Assembly (NCBI GenBank): GCA_020217035.1
Contig: JAIWOG010000233.1
Coordinates: 1-19,129 of the forward strand
Length of the DNA stretch: 19,129 nucleotides
Direction of reading: 5' to 3'
Source: Magnetospirillum sp.
GTDB lineage: Bacteria; Pseudomonadota; Alphaproteobacteria; Rhodospirillales; Magnetospirillaceae
Below the pieces are notes generated by a model. It worked only from the letters and a program-made list of their open reading frames with translations. It searched no databases and was not told the DNA's origin. Shown here piece after piece: positions 6,685 to 12,825 of the stretch (the first letter of the stretch is position 1; each line of letters begins with the position of its first letter). The position numbers were made by a program, and so were the translations under genes.

Positions 6685-7425
6685 ATGGCCAAACGTCCCG
6701 CTCGTCACCTGTCGCAGCAAAAATCCGAATCCGTGGTGCCGTTGTACCCGGCCGAATCCCAATGGCACCCCTTGGGGGAAGAGGAGGCAGGGCGGGACAA
6801 GGCCTATGTCCGCAAGGTCAGGCCACAAAGCGAGGGCCAGAAACGGCTGATGGAGGCCATCGGCGAACACCACCTGACCGTGGCCCTGGGTCCGGCCGGT
6901 ACCGGCAAGACCTTCCTGGCCATCTCGGCGGCGGTGGAAGCCTTCGAATCCGGCACGGTGTCGCGCATCATCCTGTCGCGTCCGGCGGTGGAAGCCGGCG
7001 AATCCCTGGGCTTCCTGCCCGGCGACCTGCAAGACAAGCTGGCCCCCTATCTGCGGCCGCTTTACGACGCCCTGTCCGACCGCATGGGCGGCAAGCGCCT
7101 GCGCGCCTGCATCGCCGACGGCACCATCGAGGTGGCCCCCATCGCCTATATGCGTGGGCGCACTCTCAACAACGCCTTCGTGGTCATCGACGAGGCGCAG
7201 AACTGCACCTATGGCCAGATCAAGATGCTGCTGACCCGTCTGGGCTGGCACTCCACCATGGTGCTGACCGGCGACCCCGACCAGACCGACCTGCTGCCCG
7301 GCATGTCGGGCCTGGCCGACATCGCCGGCCGGTTGCGCAACCTGCCGGAAGTGGCGGTTGTCGACCTGGCCGAGGCCGACATCGTACGCCATCCCTTGGT
7401 CGCCTCGATGTTGACGGTTCTGTGA
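6685..7425 (+). CDS. PhoH-like ATPase
   Basis: This is a 246-aa PhoH family P-loop ATPase. Walker A is GPAGTGKT (69-76) and Walker B is FVVIDEAQN (165-173). Also conserved are SRPAVEAGESLGFLPGDLQDK (98-118), AYMRGRTLNN (154-163) and LTGDPDQTDL (194-203). The N-terminal 50 residues are basic and polar, and no KH or PIN domain is present. PhoH proteins are cytoplasmic ATPases linked to RNA metabolism and stress, but their exact role is unsettled. The ATG at 6685 follows GGGGGTAAG; a GTG at 6652 in the same frame falls at the end of the terminator T run and is unlikely. This is the PhoH type found alone, not the ybeZ-ybeY-linked type. Confidence 0.93.
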   Translation: MAKRPARHLSQQKSESVVPLYPAESQWHPLGEEEAGRDKAYVRKVRPQSEGQKRLMEAIGEHHLTVALGPAGTGKTFLAISAAVEAFESGTVSRIILSRPAVEAGESLGFLPGDLQDKLAPYLRPLYDALSDRMGGKRLRACIADGTIEVAPIAYMRGRTLNNAFVVIDEAQNCTYGQIKMLLTRLGWHSTMVLTGDPDQTDLLPGMSGLADIAGRLRNLPEVAVVDLAEADIVRHPLVASMLTVL

Positions 7426-7459
7426 CCAGGGAAACATAACCAATCTTTCATTTCAACCG

Positions 7460-7490
7460 GTGGGGGCGCTCTGAAATAATGCGCCCCCAC
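7460..7490 (+). terminator. Strong hairpin downstream of phoH
   Basis: A perfect 10-bp GC-rich stem, GTGGGGGCGC (7460-7469) and GCGCCCCCAC (7481-7490), encloses an AT-rich 11-nt loop. It sits 35 nt after the phoH stop and 26 nt before the next ATG. No T run follows, so it is not a classical intrinsic terminator. It could stabilise the phoH mRNA 3' end, terminate weakly, or structure the leader of the zinc-finger gene. Confidence 0.5.
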
Positions 7491-7516
7491 AACATTTGGT
7501 ATCAGGAGGGGGTTAC

Positions 7517-7747
7517 ATGGACGATATCGATTGCGCTGCTGAACGCATCGACGCTTTCAACAAGGTCGCCCTGCAGATGGTGCTGTCCCGCACGATGGGC
7601 CCGGCCTCGACCGGCGTGTGCAAGGCTTGCGGAGCGCTGATCGAAGCCGAACGCCTGCGGGCCACCCCCCACGCCCGCCATTGCACGGAATGCGCCGAGG
7701 ATCTTGAAGCGGAAAGCCGCCGCAAGAACCGCTGCGGCCCGCGCTGA
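7517..7747 (+). CDS. TraR/DksA-family C4 zinc-finger protein (short form)
   Basis: This is a 76-aa protein. The C-terminal half is a DksA/TraR zinc finger: C35-x2-C38-G and C56-x2-C59, with the family spacing and the RLxATPxAxxC segment (47-56). The N-terminus is acidic (D2, D3, D5) followed by one helix, and the long DksA coiled coil is absent. This is the layout of plasmid TraR (73 aa), which enters the RNA polymerase secondary channel and mimics DksA plus ppGpp. A role in modulating transcription initiation is therefore plausible but inferred. An excellent AGGAGGGG ribosome binding site (7504-7511) selects the ATG at 7517 over the upstream in-frame start at 7496. It lies behind phoH, with a hairpin between. 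Confidence 0.85.
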   Translation: MDDIDCAAERIDAFNKVALQMVLSRTMGPASTGVCKACGALIEAERLRATPHARHCTECAEDLEAESRRKNRCGPR

Positions 7748-7813
7748 TCCTCAGGGCTTGACGCGATCTCCGGACGGGCGGAGAGTCACGGGACTGTTCG
7801 CCCCCGGATTGAG

Positions 7814-8587
7814 ATGATGCGCGTCGGAACCTGGATCAATACTGTCCTTGCCTGCGTGGCGTGGCTGTTCGCCGCCACCCCCCTGCATGCCGCCGACAGC
7901 GTCATTCTGGCCGCCGATTACTGGTGCCCGCACACCTGCGACCCGGACAGCGGCCGATCCGGCTACATGATCGAACTGGCCCAGGAAGCCTTTGCGGCTT
8001 CGGGCATCAAGACCATCTACCAGATGCGTCCCTGGGCCACCGCCATGACCGACATCCGCGCCGGGCTGGTCGACGGCGTGGTCGGCGTGCTGGCCAACGA
8101 GGCCCCCGACCTGCCGCACAACCACATGGCGCTGGGCCGCCAATCCAACGCCTTCCTGGTGGCCGCCGATGACGGCTTCATCCTGCGCGGACTGGACTCG
8201 CTGGCCGGCAAGCGGATCGCCACGGTCAAGGATTACAGCTATTCGCCGGCCATCGATTCCTGGCTGGCCGCCCACGCCGAACAGGTTCAGGCGCAGCCGG
8301 GCAACCGGGCGGCGGAACACAACCTGGAGCATCTTCTGGTCGGCAAGGTCGACGTGGTCGTCGACGACGAGGCGGTGCTGCGCGACACCGTCATCCGACT
8401 GGGCCTGAACGGCAAGCTGCGCAATGCCGGGCGCCAAGCCGGCGGCACCTTGCACATCGCCTTTTCCGCCACCCGCCCCAACGGCAAGGAACTGGCGGCC
8501 ATTCTGGATGCCGGCATCGCCCGCCTGCGGGAAAGCGGCCGCCTGGCGGAAATCCTGGCCGCTTACGGCCTTAGCGATTGGCAATAA
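7814..8587 (+). CDS. Periplasmic solute-binding protein, family 3 (PBP2-type)
   Basis: This is a 257-aa protein with a signal peptide (about residues 1-26, ending PLHA) and a type 2 periplasmic-binding fold. Typical segments are SGYMIELAQEAFAASGIK (49-66), RPWATAMTDIRAGLVDGVVG (72-91), LAGKRIATVKDYSYSP (about 130-145) and VGKVDVVVDDEAVLRD (about 175-190). Members bind amino acids or similar small polar molecules for ABC uptake, or serve as sensors. No permease or ATPase gene is adjacent, so it is an orphan. Two cysteines near the mature N-terminus (WCPHTC) could form a disulfide. Start choice is between ATG 7814 and ATG 7817; both give the same signal peptide. The ligand cannot be told from sequence. 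Confidence 0.85.
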   Translation: MMRVGTWINTVLACVAWLFAATPLHAADSVILAADYWCPHTCDPDSGRSGYMIELAQEAFAASGIKTIYQMRPWATAMTDIRAGLVDGVVGVLANEAPDLPHNHMALGRQSNAFLVAADDGFILRGLDSLAGKRIATVKDYSYSPAIDSWLAAHAEQVQAQPGNRAAEHNLEHLLVGKVDVVVDDEAVLRDTVIRLGLNGKLRNAGRQAGGTLHIAFSATRPNGKELAAILDAGIARLRESGRLAEILAAYGLSDWQ

Positions 8588-8658
8588 TCACCCTGCCCCT
8601 GGGCCGTCCCGCTTTCGTTGATGTTGATGCGGGCGATGGCTTTGCTATCATCGGGGGA

Positions 8659-9714
8659 ATGCGCCATCTCGTTCCCCTCCTTGCGCTGGTTCTGGCGCTT
8701 TCAGCCGGCGATTCCCGTGCGGGTGGCGCCGGGACCGGACTTGCCTTGCCGGAAACCCGCACCTGCGGGGAAAACAAACCCATGCCGTTCCCCCGGCCCA
8801 AGGACTTCGCCGAGTGGAACTGGAACGCCCTGGCGGCGCGGCTCAACGGCCGGACGGACGAGGAATTGGGCTGGTATAGTGTCGGCATGGAAGCCGGAGA
8901 CCGCCAATCGTTCGAATGGGCCGGCATGCTGTACGAGGATGGTCGCTGCACCTTGCCGCCCGACACGACCAAGGCGGCCGAACTGTATCGGCGCGCCGGC
9001 GCATTGGGACAATGGACCGCCTTGATCCGGCTGGGATTGCTGACCCTGGCCGGCGACGGCGTCCCCGCCGACACGGAACAGGCCGACGCCCTGTTCCGGC
9101 GCGGTTTGATCCACAATCTGAGCGGTAACCTCGACTATCCCCGCACCATGATCGAACGTCATATCCTGCGCGGCCGTCCCATGCCGCCGGAATTGGAATC
9201 CCGGTTGGCGTGGTGGGGGGAAACCATCAAGTCCCCCCCCTCCGCTGCCCCCCAGATCGCCGCCGATTTCCTTGACCCCAACTCGCCGGCTTATGATCCG
9301 GTGGCCGGATGCAAGGTTGTCGAACGTGGCGGGTACAAGGATGCCGGCGCGGCCTTCGCCCTGTACCGTTTGCTGTCCACGGGGACCGAAGGGCTAAAAG
9401 TCAAACCCAAATTGGCGGATTATTGGCTGATCAGCGCTGCCATCGACGGTCACGGCCCTGCCCATGCGGAAATCGGACGCCGCCTGCTGACGGGCGACCG
9501 GGCGCAAAGATTGCGTGGCGCGGCCTATCGTCATCTCCGCGTCGCAGAGAAGGCGGGGGAAGAGGTCTCCATCCTGTTGCGTCGGATCGAGGCCGAACTC
9601 CCCCCCGAAGTGATCGTGGATCTGCAGACGAACTGGCCGGGTGCTCCGTCGGGAACGGGCTTGGCTTACGAAACGCCTTCGCCGGAACAGCCCGTCTGCG
9701 AAAGAGCACCCTGA
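8659..9714 (+). CDS. Secreted Sel1-like repeat protein
   Basis: This is a 351-aa protein with an N-terminal signal peptide (MRHLVPLLALVLALSAGDSRA, cleavage near residue 21). Sel1-type helical repeats are recognisable in QSFEWAGMLYEDGRCTLPPD through AAELYRRAGALGQWTALIRLGLLTLAGDG, and a further one near LADYWLISAAIDGHGPAHAEIGRRL. Two cysteines, one early (RTCGENKP) and one mid-protein (VAGCKVVE), may pair in the periplasm. Sel1 repeats mediate protein contacts; no specific partner is evident. The ATG at 8659 is chosen because the signal peptide begins there, although the G-rich stretch (8653-8658) directly abuts it, an unusually short spacing. The last 49 nt overlap the 3' end of the convergent gene. 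Confidence 0.8.
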   Translation: MRHLVPLLALVLALSAGDSRAGGAGTGLALPETRTCGENKPMPFPRPKDFAEWNWNALAARLNGRTDEELGWYSVGMEAGDRQSFEWAGMLYEDGRCTLPPDTTKAAELYRRAGALGQWTALIRLGLLTLAGDGVPADTEQADALFRRGLIHNLSGNLDYPRTMIERHILRGRPMPPELESRLAWWGETIKSPPSAAPQIAADFLDPNSPAYDPVAGCKVVERGGYKDAGAAFALYRLLSTGTEGLKVKPKLADYWLISAAIDGHGPAHAEIGRRLLTGDRAQRLRGAAYRHLRVAEKAGEEVSILLRRIEAELPPEVIVDLQTNWPGAPSGTGLAYETPSPEQPVCERAP

Positions 9715-10931
9715 GCTTCCCGCATGGCGGCATATGCCGCATCCAGTTCCTTTTGCATTAACTGTTGGGTGCGCACGGCTTCGGCCAAGTCGCGCTCGAT
9801 CTGACCGACGTCGTAGTCGTGGCTAAGGATGTCGCCCAGGTCGAAACCCTTTTCCGGTTTCAAGTTGGCCTTGATGCAAGCGATGGCGGCGGCGGAAAGC
9901 TTCGCCGGCCACCCGCCCTTGGTGGTGGCACCGGCCGCAGCGCCGGCGGCCAGACAATCCCCGGCAGCCGATCCGAGAGCATCGCCGACAGCAGTGGCAC
10001 GCTTTGCGGCAGCCTCATCCAATTGCTGGCGTAGCTCCTTGACTTGATCGACAGCCTCGTGAAAGCGTTTCGAGGTTGACTGATAATGCAATTCGGCATT
10101 GCCGAGATTGACACGCAACTGCCGGCACTGGCCGTTGTCCTTGCTTTCCCGGTCGCCGGGAACAGCGTCGACAGGGGGCGGGTTGCCGTTGTCATTGCCG
10201 TCCCTGCCCTGGCCCGATCCGGAGCCGCCGGTGCCGTCGCCCGGCCCATTGCCTCCGCCGCCGTATTCCTTGGTGATGACGATGACCAGACGGCCGTTCT
10301 CATCCACATACCAGCCCGGTCCACCGTCCGGGGACGAGCCGTCCTCGTGGGATGGCGGCCGCTCCTCTTCCGTCAGACCGGCTGCCCGCATCTGCGTCGC
10401 GAACTTACCGGCAAGGCCGGGATCGCGGACCGCCATCTCCTTATGCACGGCGGCAAGATAGGGCATGGAGCCAACGCGGTCCCTGGCGACCTCACCCCGG
10501 AAATGCGTGACGGCGTCCTGATAGTCCGACCGGCCCAGCAACGCGTTCGCCATGCGGGAGGCAGCCTCTTGGTCGGCGCCGCGGGCAGTGCCGAAAGGCG
10601 AGGGAATCGTCGATGATGAGCGTTCGGAATGGCTGACCCCGTTCGTCCCACCCTGCCCTCTCTGAACGATGGAAGCTTGTTGCGTCATGCCGTCGTTGAA
10701 TGCGCCGAGCAATCCCTTGGGCTTGGCCGCCGGCTTGGCAGGCGTGGTGCCGCCCAGCAACCCTCCCAAGGCGGTAATGGTGGGGCCGCCGGGCTTCAGC
10801 ACGCCGTCCACTACCAGCCCCTTGTCCCGCTGGAACTTGCGGATGGCGGTATCGGTGGCGGGATTGGCGTAACCGCTGGGGCCGTCCCGGCCAAGGTCGA
10901 GGTAACCGGCCTTGCCCAGCAGCGTTTGCAC
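9666..10931 (-). CDS. Unrecognised protein with peptidoglycan-binding-like domain (main body, after in-frame TGA)
   Basis: This 421-aa stretch begins inside a PG_binding_1-like domain: QTLLGKAGYLDLG, then TAIRKFQRDKGLVVDGVLKPG, as in cell-wall-binding modules. A proline/alanine linker, a segment of unknown fold (about 100-190), and a Gly-rich linker follow (GGGGNGPGDGTGGSGSGQG, about residue 225 on). The C-terminal part has two charged coiled-coil-like helices separated by an Ala/Gly-rich, weakly hydrophobic stretch with two cysteines (GDCLAAGAAAGATTKGG, AAIACIKANL). The GTG at 10931 is only the first start codon after an in-frame TGA at 11037-11039. It cuts off the first helix of the domain (DVAKV), so the natural protein almost certainly began at 11189. 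The frame stays open between, making this the downstream part of one interrupted gene. Function is unknown; an envelope role is inference. Confidence 0.6.
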   Translation of the reverse strand: MQTLLGKAGYLDLGRDGPSGYANPATDTAIRKFQRDKGLVVDGVLKPGGPTITALGGLLGGTTPAKPAAKPKGLLGAFNDGMTQQASIVQRGQGGTNGVSHSERSSSTIPSPFGTARGADQEAASRMANALLGRSDYQDAVTHFRGEVARDRVGSMPYLAAVHKEMAVRDPGLAGKFATQMRAAGLTEEERPPSHEDGSSPDGGPGWYVDENGRLVIVITKEYGGGGNGPGDGTGGSGSGQGRDGNDNGNPPPVDAVPGDRESKDNGQCRQLRVNLGNAELHYQSTSKRFHEAVDQVKELRQQLDEAAAKRATAVGDALGSAAGDCLAAGAAAGATTKGGWPAKLSAAAIACIKANLKPEKGFDLGDILSHDYDVGQIERDLAEAVRTQQLMQKELDAAYAAMREAQGALSQTGCSGEGVS

Positions 10932-11036
10932 CTTGGCGACGTCCGGACGCGTGTTGTCGCCACCCGAGGGAGCGACGACGCCGTGCAGGTCGAAGGGAGT
11001 GGAGCCGAACAGCTCGCCAAGGCCGGCGCCTTGCTG

Positions 11037-11189
11037 TCATGCCTGCTGGAAGGCCGGAAAACGCGGGTCGGCATCGTCGTCGAGCAGCGAAGTGGGCTTG
11101 ATGCGCCAATCACCCGAAGCGCCAGGGCCCGAGACCCAGCGACGCTCGGGCCGGTCGGTGAACGGGGATTGAAAGGGAAAGCGGGTCAT
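11037..11189 (-). pseudogene. N-terminal fragment of the interrupted peptidoglycan-binding-domain gene
   Basis: This is a 50-codon open frame starting at ATG 11189, directly behind a strong GAGGAGG ribosome binding site (11194-11200, 4-nt gap), and ending in TGA at 11037-11039. It is in the same frame as the long downstream frame, and 35 sense codons join them, including the start of the PG-binding domain (RPDVAKV). The peptide (MTRFPFQSPFTDRPERRWVS onward) has no signal sequence. The simplest reading is one 506-aa gene with a nonsense codon. Alternatives are programmed UGA readthrough, a sequencing error, or a short regulatory leader peptide. Selenocysteine is less likely. Confidence 0.6.
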
Positions 11190-11193
11190 GGAA

Positions 11194-11200
11194 CCTCCTC
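11194..11200 (-). promoter_or_regulatory. Ribosome binding site GAGGAGG fixing the start at 11189
   Basis: GAGGAGG reads on the minus strand and is separated by TTCC from the ATG at 11189. It is the best Shine-Dalgarno match near this gene. The next in-frame start, GTG 10931, has none, so this site argues that translation begins upstream of the in-frame TGA. Confidence 0.7.
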
Positions 11201-11272
11201 AAGGCAGACGCGCCTCTTCGCCCGTGCCCGAGAACCGGGCCGGTGAAACTGCGCGAAGGGTGGAAAACGACG

Positions 11273-11304
11273 ACGCCCGGCACCGCAGGCTGCGGTCCGG
11301 GCGT
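11273..11304 (-). promoter_or_regulatory. Strong leader hairpin between promoter and gene (possible attenuator)
   Basis: ACGCCCGG (11273-11280) pairs with CCGGGCGT (11297-11304), and inside it ACCGCA (11282-11287) pairs with TGCGGT (11291-11296). The result is a 14-bp stem with a one-base bulge and a 3-nt loop. It lies in the predicted 5' leader of the 11189 gene. On the minus strand a short TTTT follows a few bases later, so it might terminate weakly. It could be an attenuator, a stability element, or a terminator for tRNA-Leu readthrough. Confidence 0.5.
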
Positions 11305-11325
11305 GGGTCGGGTGTTGACGGAACA

Positions 11326-11354
11326 CTTCTACCGCAAGGCAGGCAGTCCGTCAA
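11326..11354 (-). promoter_or_regulatory. Predicted sigma-70-type promoter for the 11189 gene
   Basis: On the minus strand TTGACG (11349-11354) and TAGAAG (11326-11331) are separated by exactly 17 nt. The -35 matches 5 of 6 consensus bases and the -10 matches 4 of 6. The predicted start near 11318 gives a leader of about 130 nt containing the hairpin. It lies downstream of tRNA-Leu on the same strand, so the gene need not depend on the tRNA promoter. Confidence 0.5.
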
Positions 11355-11393
11355 TCACGTTTTGTTCTTAAACAAAAACGGATGAAGAAGATT

Positions 11394-11478
11394 TGGTGCC
11401 CCAGGCCGGACTCGAACCAGCAAGCCTTTCGGCGGTCGATTTTGAGTCGACTGCGTCTACCAATTCCGCCACTAGGGC
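11394..11478 (-). tRNA. tRNA-Leu (anticodon CAA)
   Basis: This is an 85-nt class II tRNA. Acceptor GCCCTAG pairs with CTGGGGC (one G-U), followed by discriminator A and an encoded CCA (11394-11396). The anticodon stem is GTCGA/TCGAC with loop CTCAAAA, giving anticodon CAA, which reads UUG. A long variable arm (CGCCGAAAGGCTTG region) and a T arm GCTGG-TTCGAGT-CCGGC complete the fold. The TGGTAGACGC D-arm sequence and large variable arm are characteristic of leucine tRNAs. Confidence 0.97.
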
Positions 11479-11532
11479 ACCGTGGATTGGGATGGCGATA
11501 ATATCCATCCCAAGCCGCAGGTCAACGGGGAT

Positions 11533-12825
11533 TTAACCCAATAATGCATATTTCAGCACGAAGGCCGCCGCCAGCACCGCCACCGTCGGGCTGACGTCGC
11601 GGACCTTGCCGGACAGCACCTTGATGGCGACGAAGGTGATGAAGCCGAAGGTGATGCCGTGGGCGATGGAAAAGGTCAGCGGCATGGCGAGCGCGGTGAC
11701 CACCGCCGGCACCGCCTCGGTCAGGTCGTCCCAGGCGATGTCGGCCAAACCGCGGGCCATCAGGCAGGCGACGAACAACAGCGCCGGCGCCGTGGCGTAG
11801 GCCGGAATCGACGACGCCAGCGGCGCCAGGAACAGCGCCAGCAGGAAGAAGACGGCGACGACGACGGCGGTCAGGCCGGTGCGGCCGCCCGCCTTGATGC
11901 CGGCGGCGCTTTCGATGTAGCTGGTGGTGGTGGACGTCCCCAACACGCCGGACGCCATGGCGGCGGCGGAATCTGCCACCAAGGCGCGACCGATGCGCGG
12001 CAGGCGGCCATCCTTGTCCAGCATGCCGGCGCGATGGGCCAGGCCGATCAGGGTGCCGGCATTGTCGAACAGGTCGACGAACAGGAAGGCGAAGACGATG
12101 GCCACCAGCCCCAGGTTCAGGGCGGCGGCGACGTCCATCTGCAGGAAGGTGGGCGCCAGGGATGGCGGCATGGACATGATGCCGCCGAAGGGGGTCACCC
12201 CCAGCGCCATGCCCAAAGCGGTGGTCCCCAGGATGGCGATCATGATGGCGCCCGGCACCTTGCGCACGTCCAAGGCCACCATGGCCATGAAACCGCCGAT
12301 GGCCAGCAGCGCCTGGGGCTGCTTGACGTTGCCGAGCGTCACCAGGGTGGCCTGATGGCCGGCGATGATGCCGGCGTTCTTCATGGCGATGATCCCCAGG
12401 AACAATCCGATGCCGGCGGATATGGCCAGCTTCAGCGAATGGGGGATGGAATTGATGATGGCCTCGCGCACGCGGGTCACCGCCAGCACCAGGAAGATGC
12501 AGCCGGAAACGAAGACCGCCCCCAGCGCCACCTGCCACGGGTGGCCCATGCCCAGCACCACGCCATAGGTGAAATAGGCGTTCAGCCCCATGCCCGGCGC
12601 CAAGGCGATGGGGTAGTTGGCGTAAAGCCCCATCGCCGCCGAGCCGATGGCGGCGGCGAGGCAGGTGGCGGCGAACACCGCGCCCTTGTCCATGCCGGCA
12701 TCGGCCAGCATGGCCGGGTTGACGAAAATGATGTAGGCCATGGTCAGGAAGGTGGTGGCCCCGGCCAACACTTCGGTGCCGATGTCGGTGCCGTTTTCCC
12801 GCAATTTGAACAGACGCTCAAGCAT
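11533..12825 (-). CDS. AzgA-type (NCS2) purine permease
   Basis: This is a 430-aa polytopic membrane protein with about 12-14 hydrophobic segments. Family signatures include TTFLTMAYIIFVNPAMLADAG near the N-terminus, ALAPGMGLNAYF, FLFVDLFDNAGTLIGLA and LGTSTTTSYIESAAGI. These are typical of the AzgA branch, whose characterised members import adenine, guanine or hypoxanthine by proton symport. Its ATG at 12825 lies inside the 3' end of panC, giving an 8-nt overlap (12818-12825), so it is probably the last gene of a panB-panC-permease operon. Substrate specificity cannot be read from the sequence; a link with pantothenate would be unexpected. tRNA-Leu follows 54 nt downstream on the same strand. 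Confidence 0.93.
   Translation of the reverse strand: MLERLFKLRENGTDIGTEVLAGATTFLTMAYIIFVNPAMLADAGMDKGAVFAATCLAAAIGSAAMGLYANYPIALAPGMGLNAYFTYGVVLGMGHPWQVALGAVFVSGCIFLVLAVTRVREAIINSIPHSLKLAISAGIGLFLGIIAMKNAGIIAGHQATLVTLGNVKQPQALLAIGGFMAMVALDVRKVPGAIMIAILGTTALGMALGVTPFGGIMSMPPSLAPTFLQMDVAAALNLGLVAIVFAFLFVDLFDNAGTLIGLAHRAGMLDKDGRLPRIGRALVADSAAAMASGVLGTSTTTSYIESAAGIKAGGRTGLTAVVVAVFFLLALFLAPLASSIPAYATAPALLFVACLMARGLADIAWDDLTEAVPAVVTALAMPLTFSIAHGITFGFITFVAIKVLSGKVRDVSPTVAVLAAAFVLKYALLG

Noticed and set aside
11009..11039. Selenocysteine insertion at the TGA
   Set aside because: The nearby hairpin places its loop about 9 nt after UGA, closer than in typical bacterial SECIS elements, and the protein has no redox motif around the position.
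10492..11109. A 205-codon minus-strand frame that includes an ATG overlapping the in-frame TGA (ATGA at 11040)
   Set aside because: The translation is Arg/His-rich low complexity, typical of a shadow frame in GC-rich DNA. The PG-binding domain lies in the other frame, which matches both sides of the TGA.
11358..11380. AT-rich inverted repeat CGTTTTGTT...AACAAAAACG just downstream of tRNA-Leu
   Set aside because: It might end the tRNA transcript, but there is no T run after it on the minus strand and the arms are imperfect, so I do not call it a terminator.
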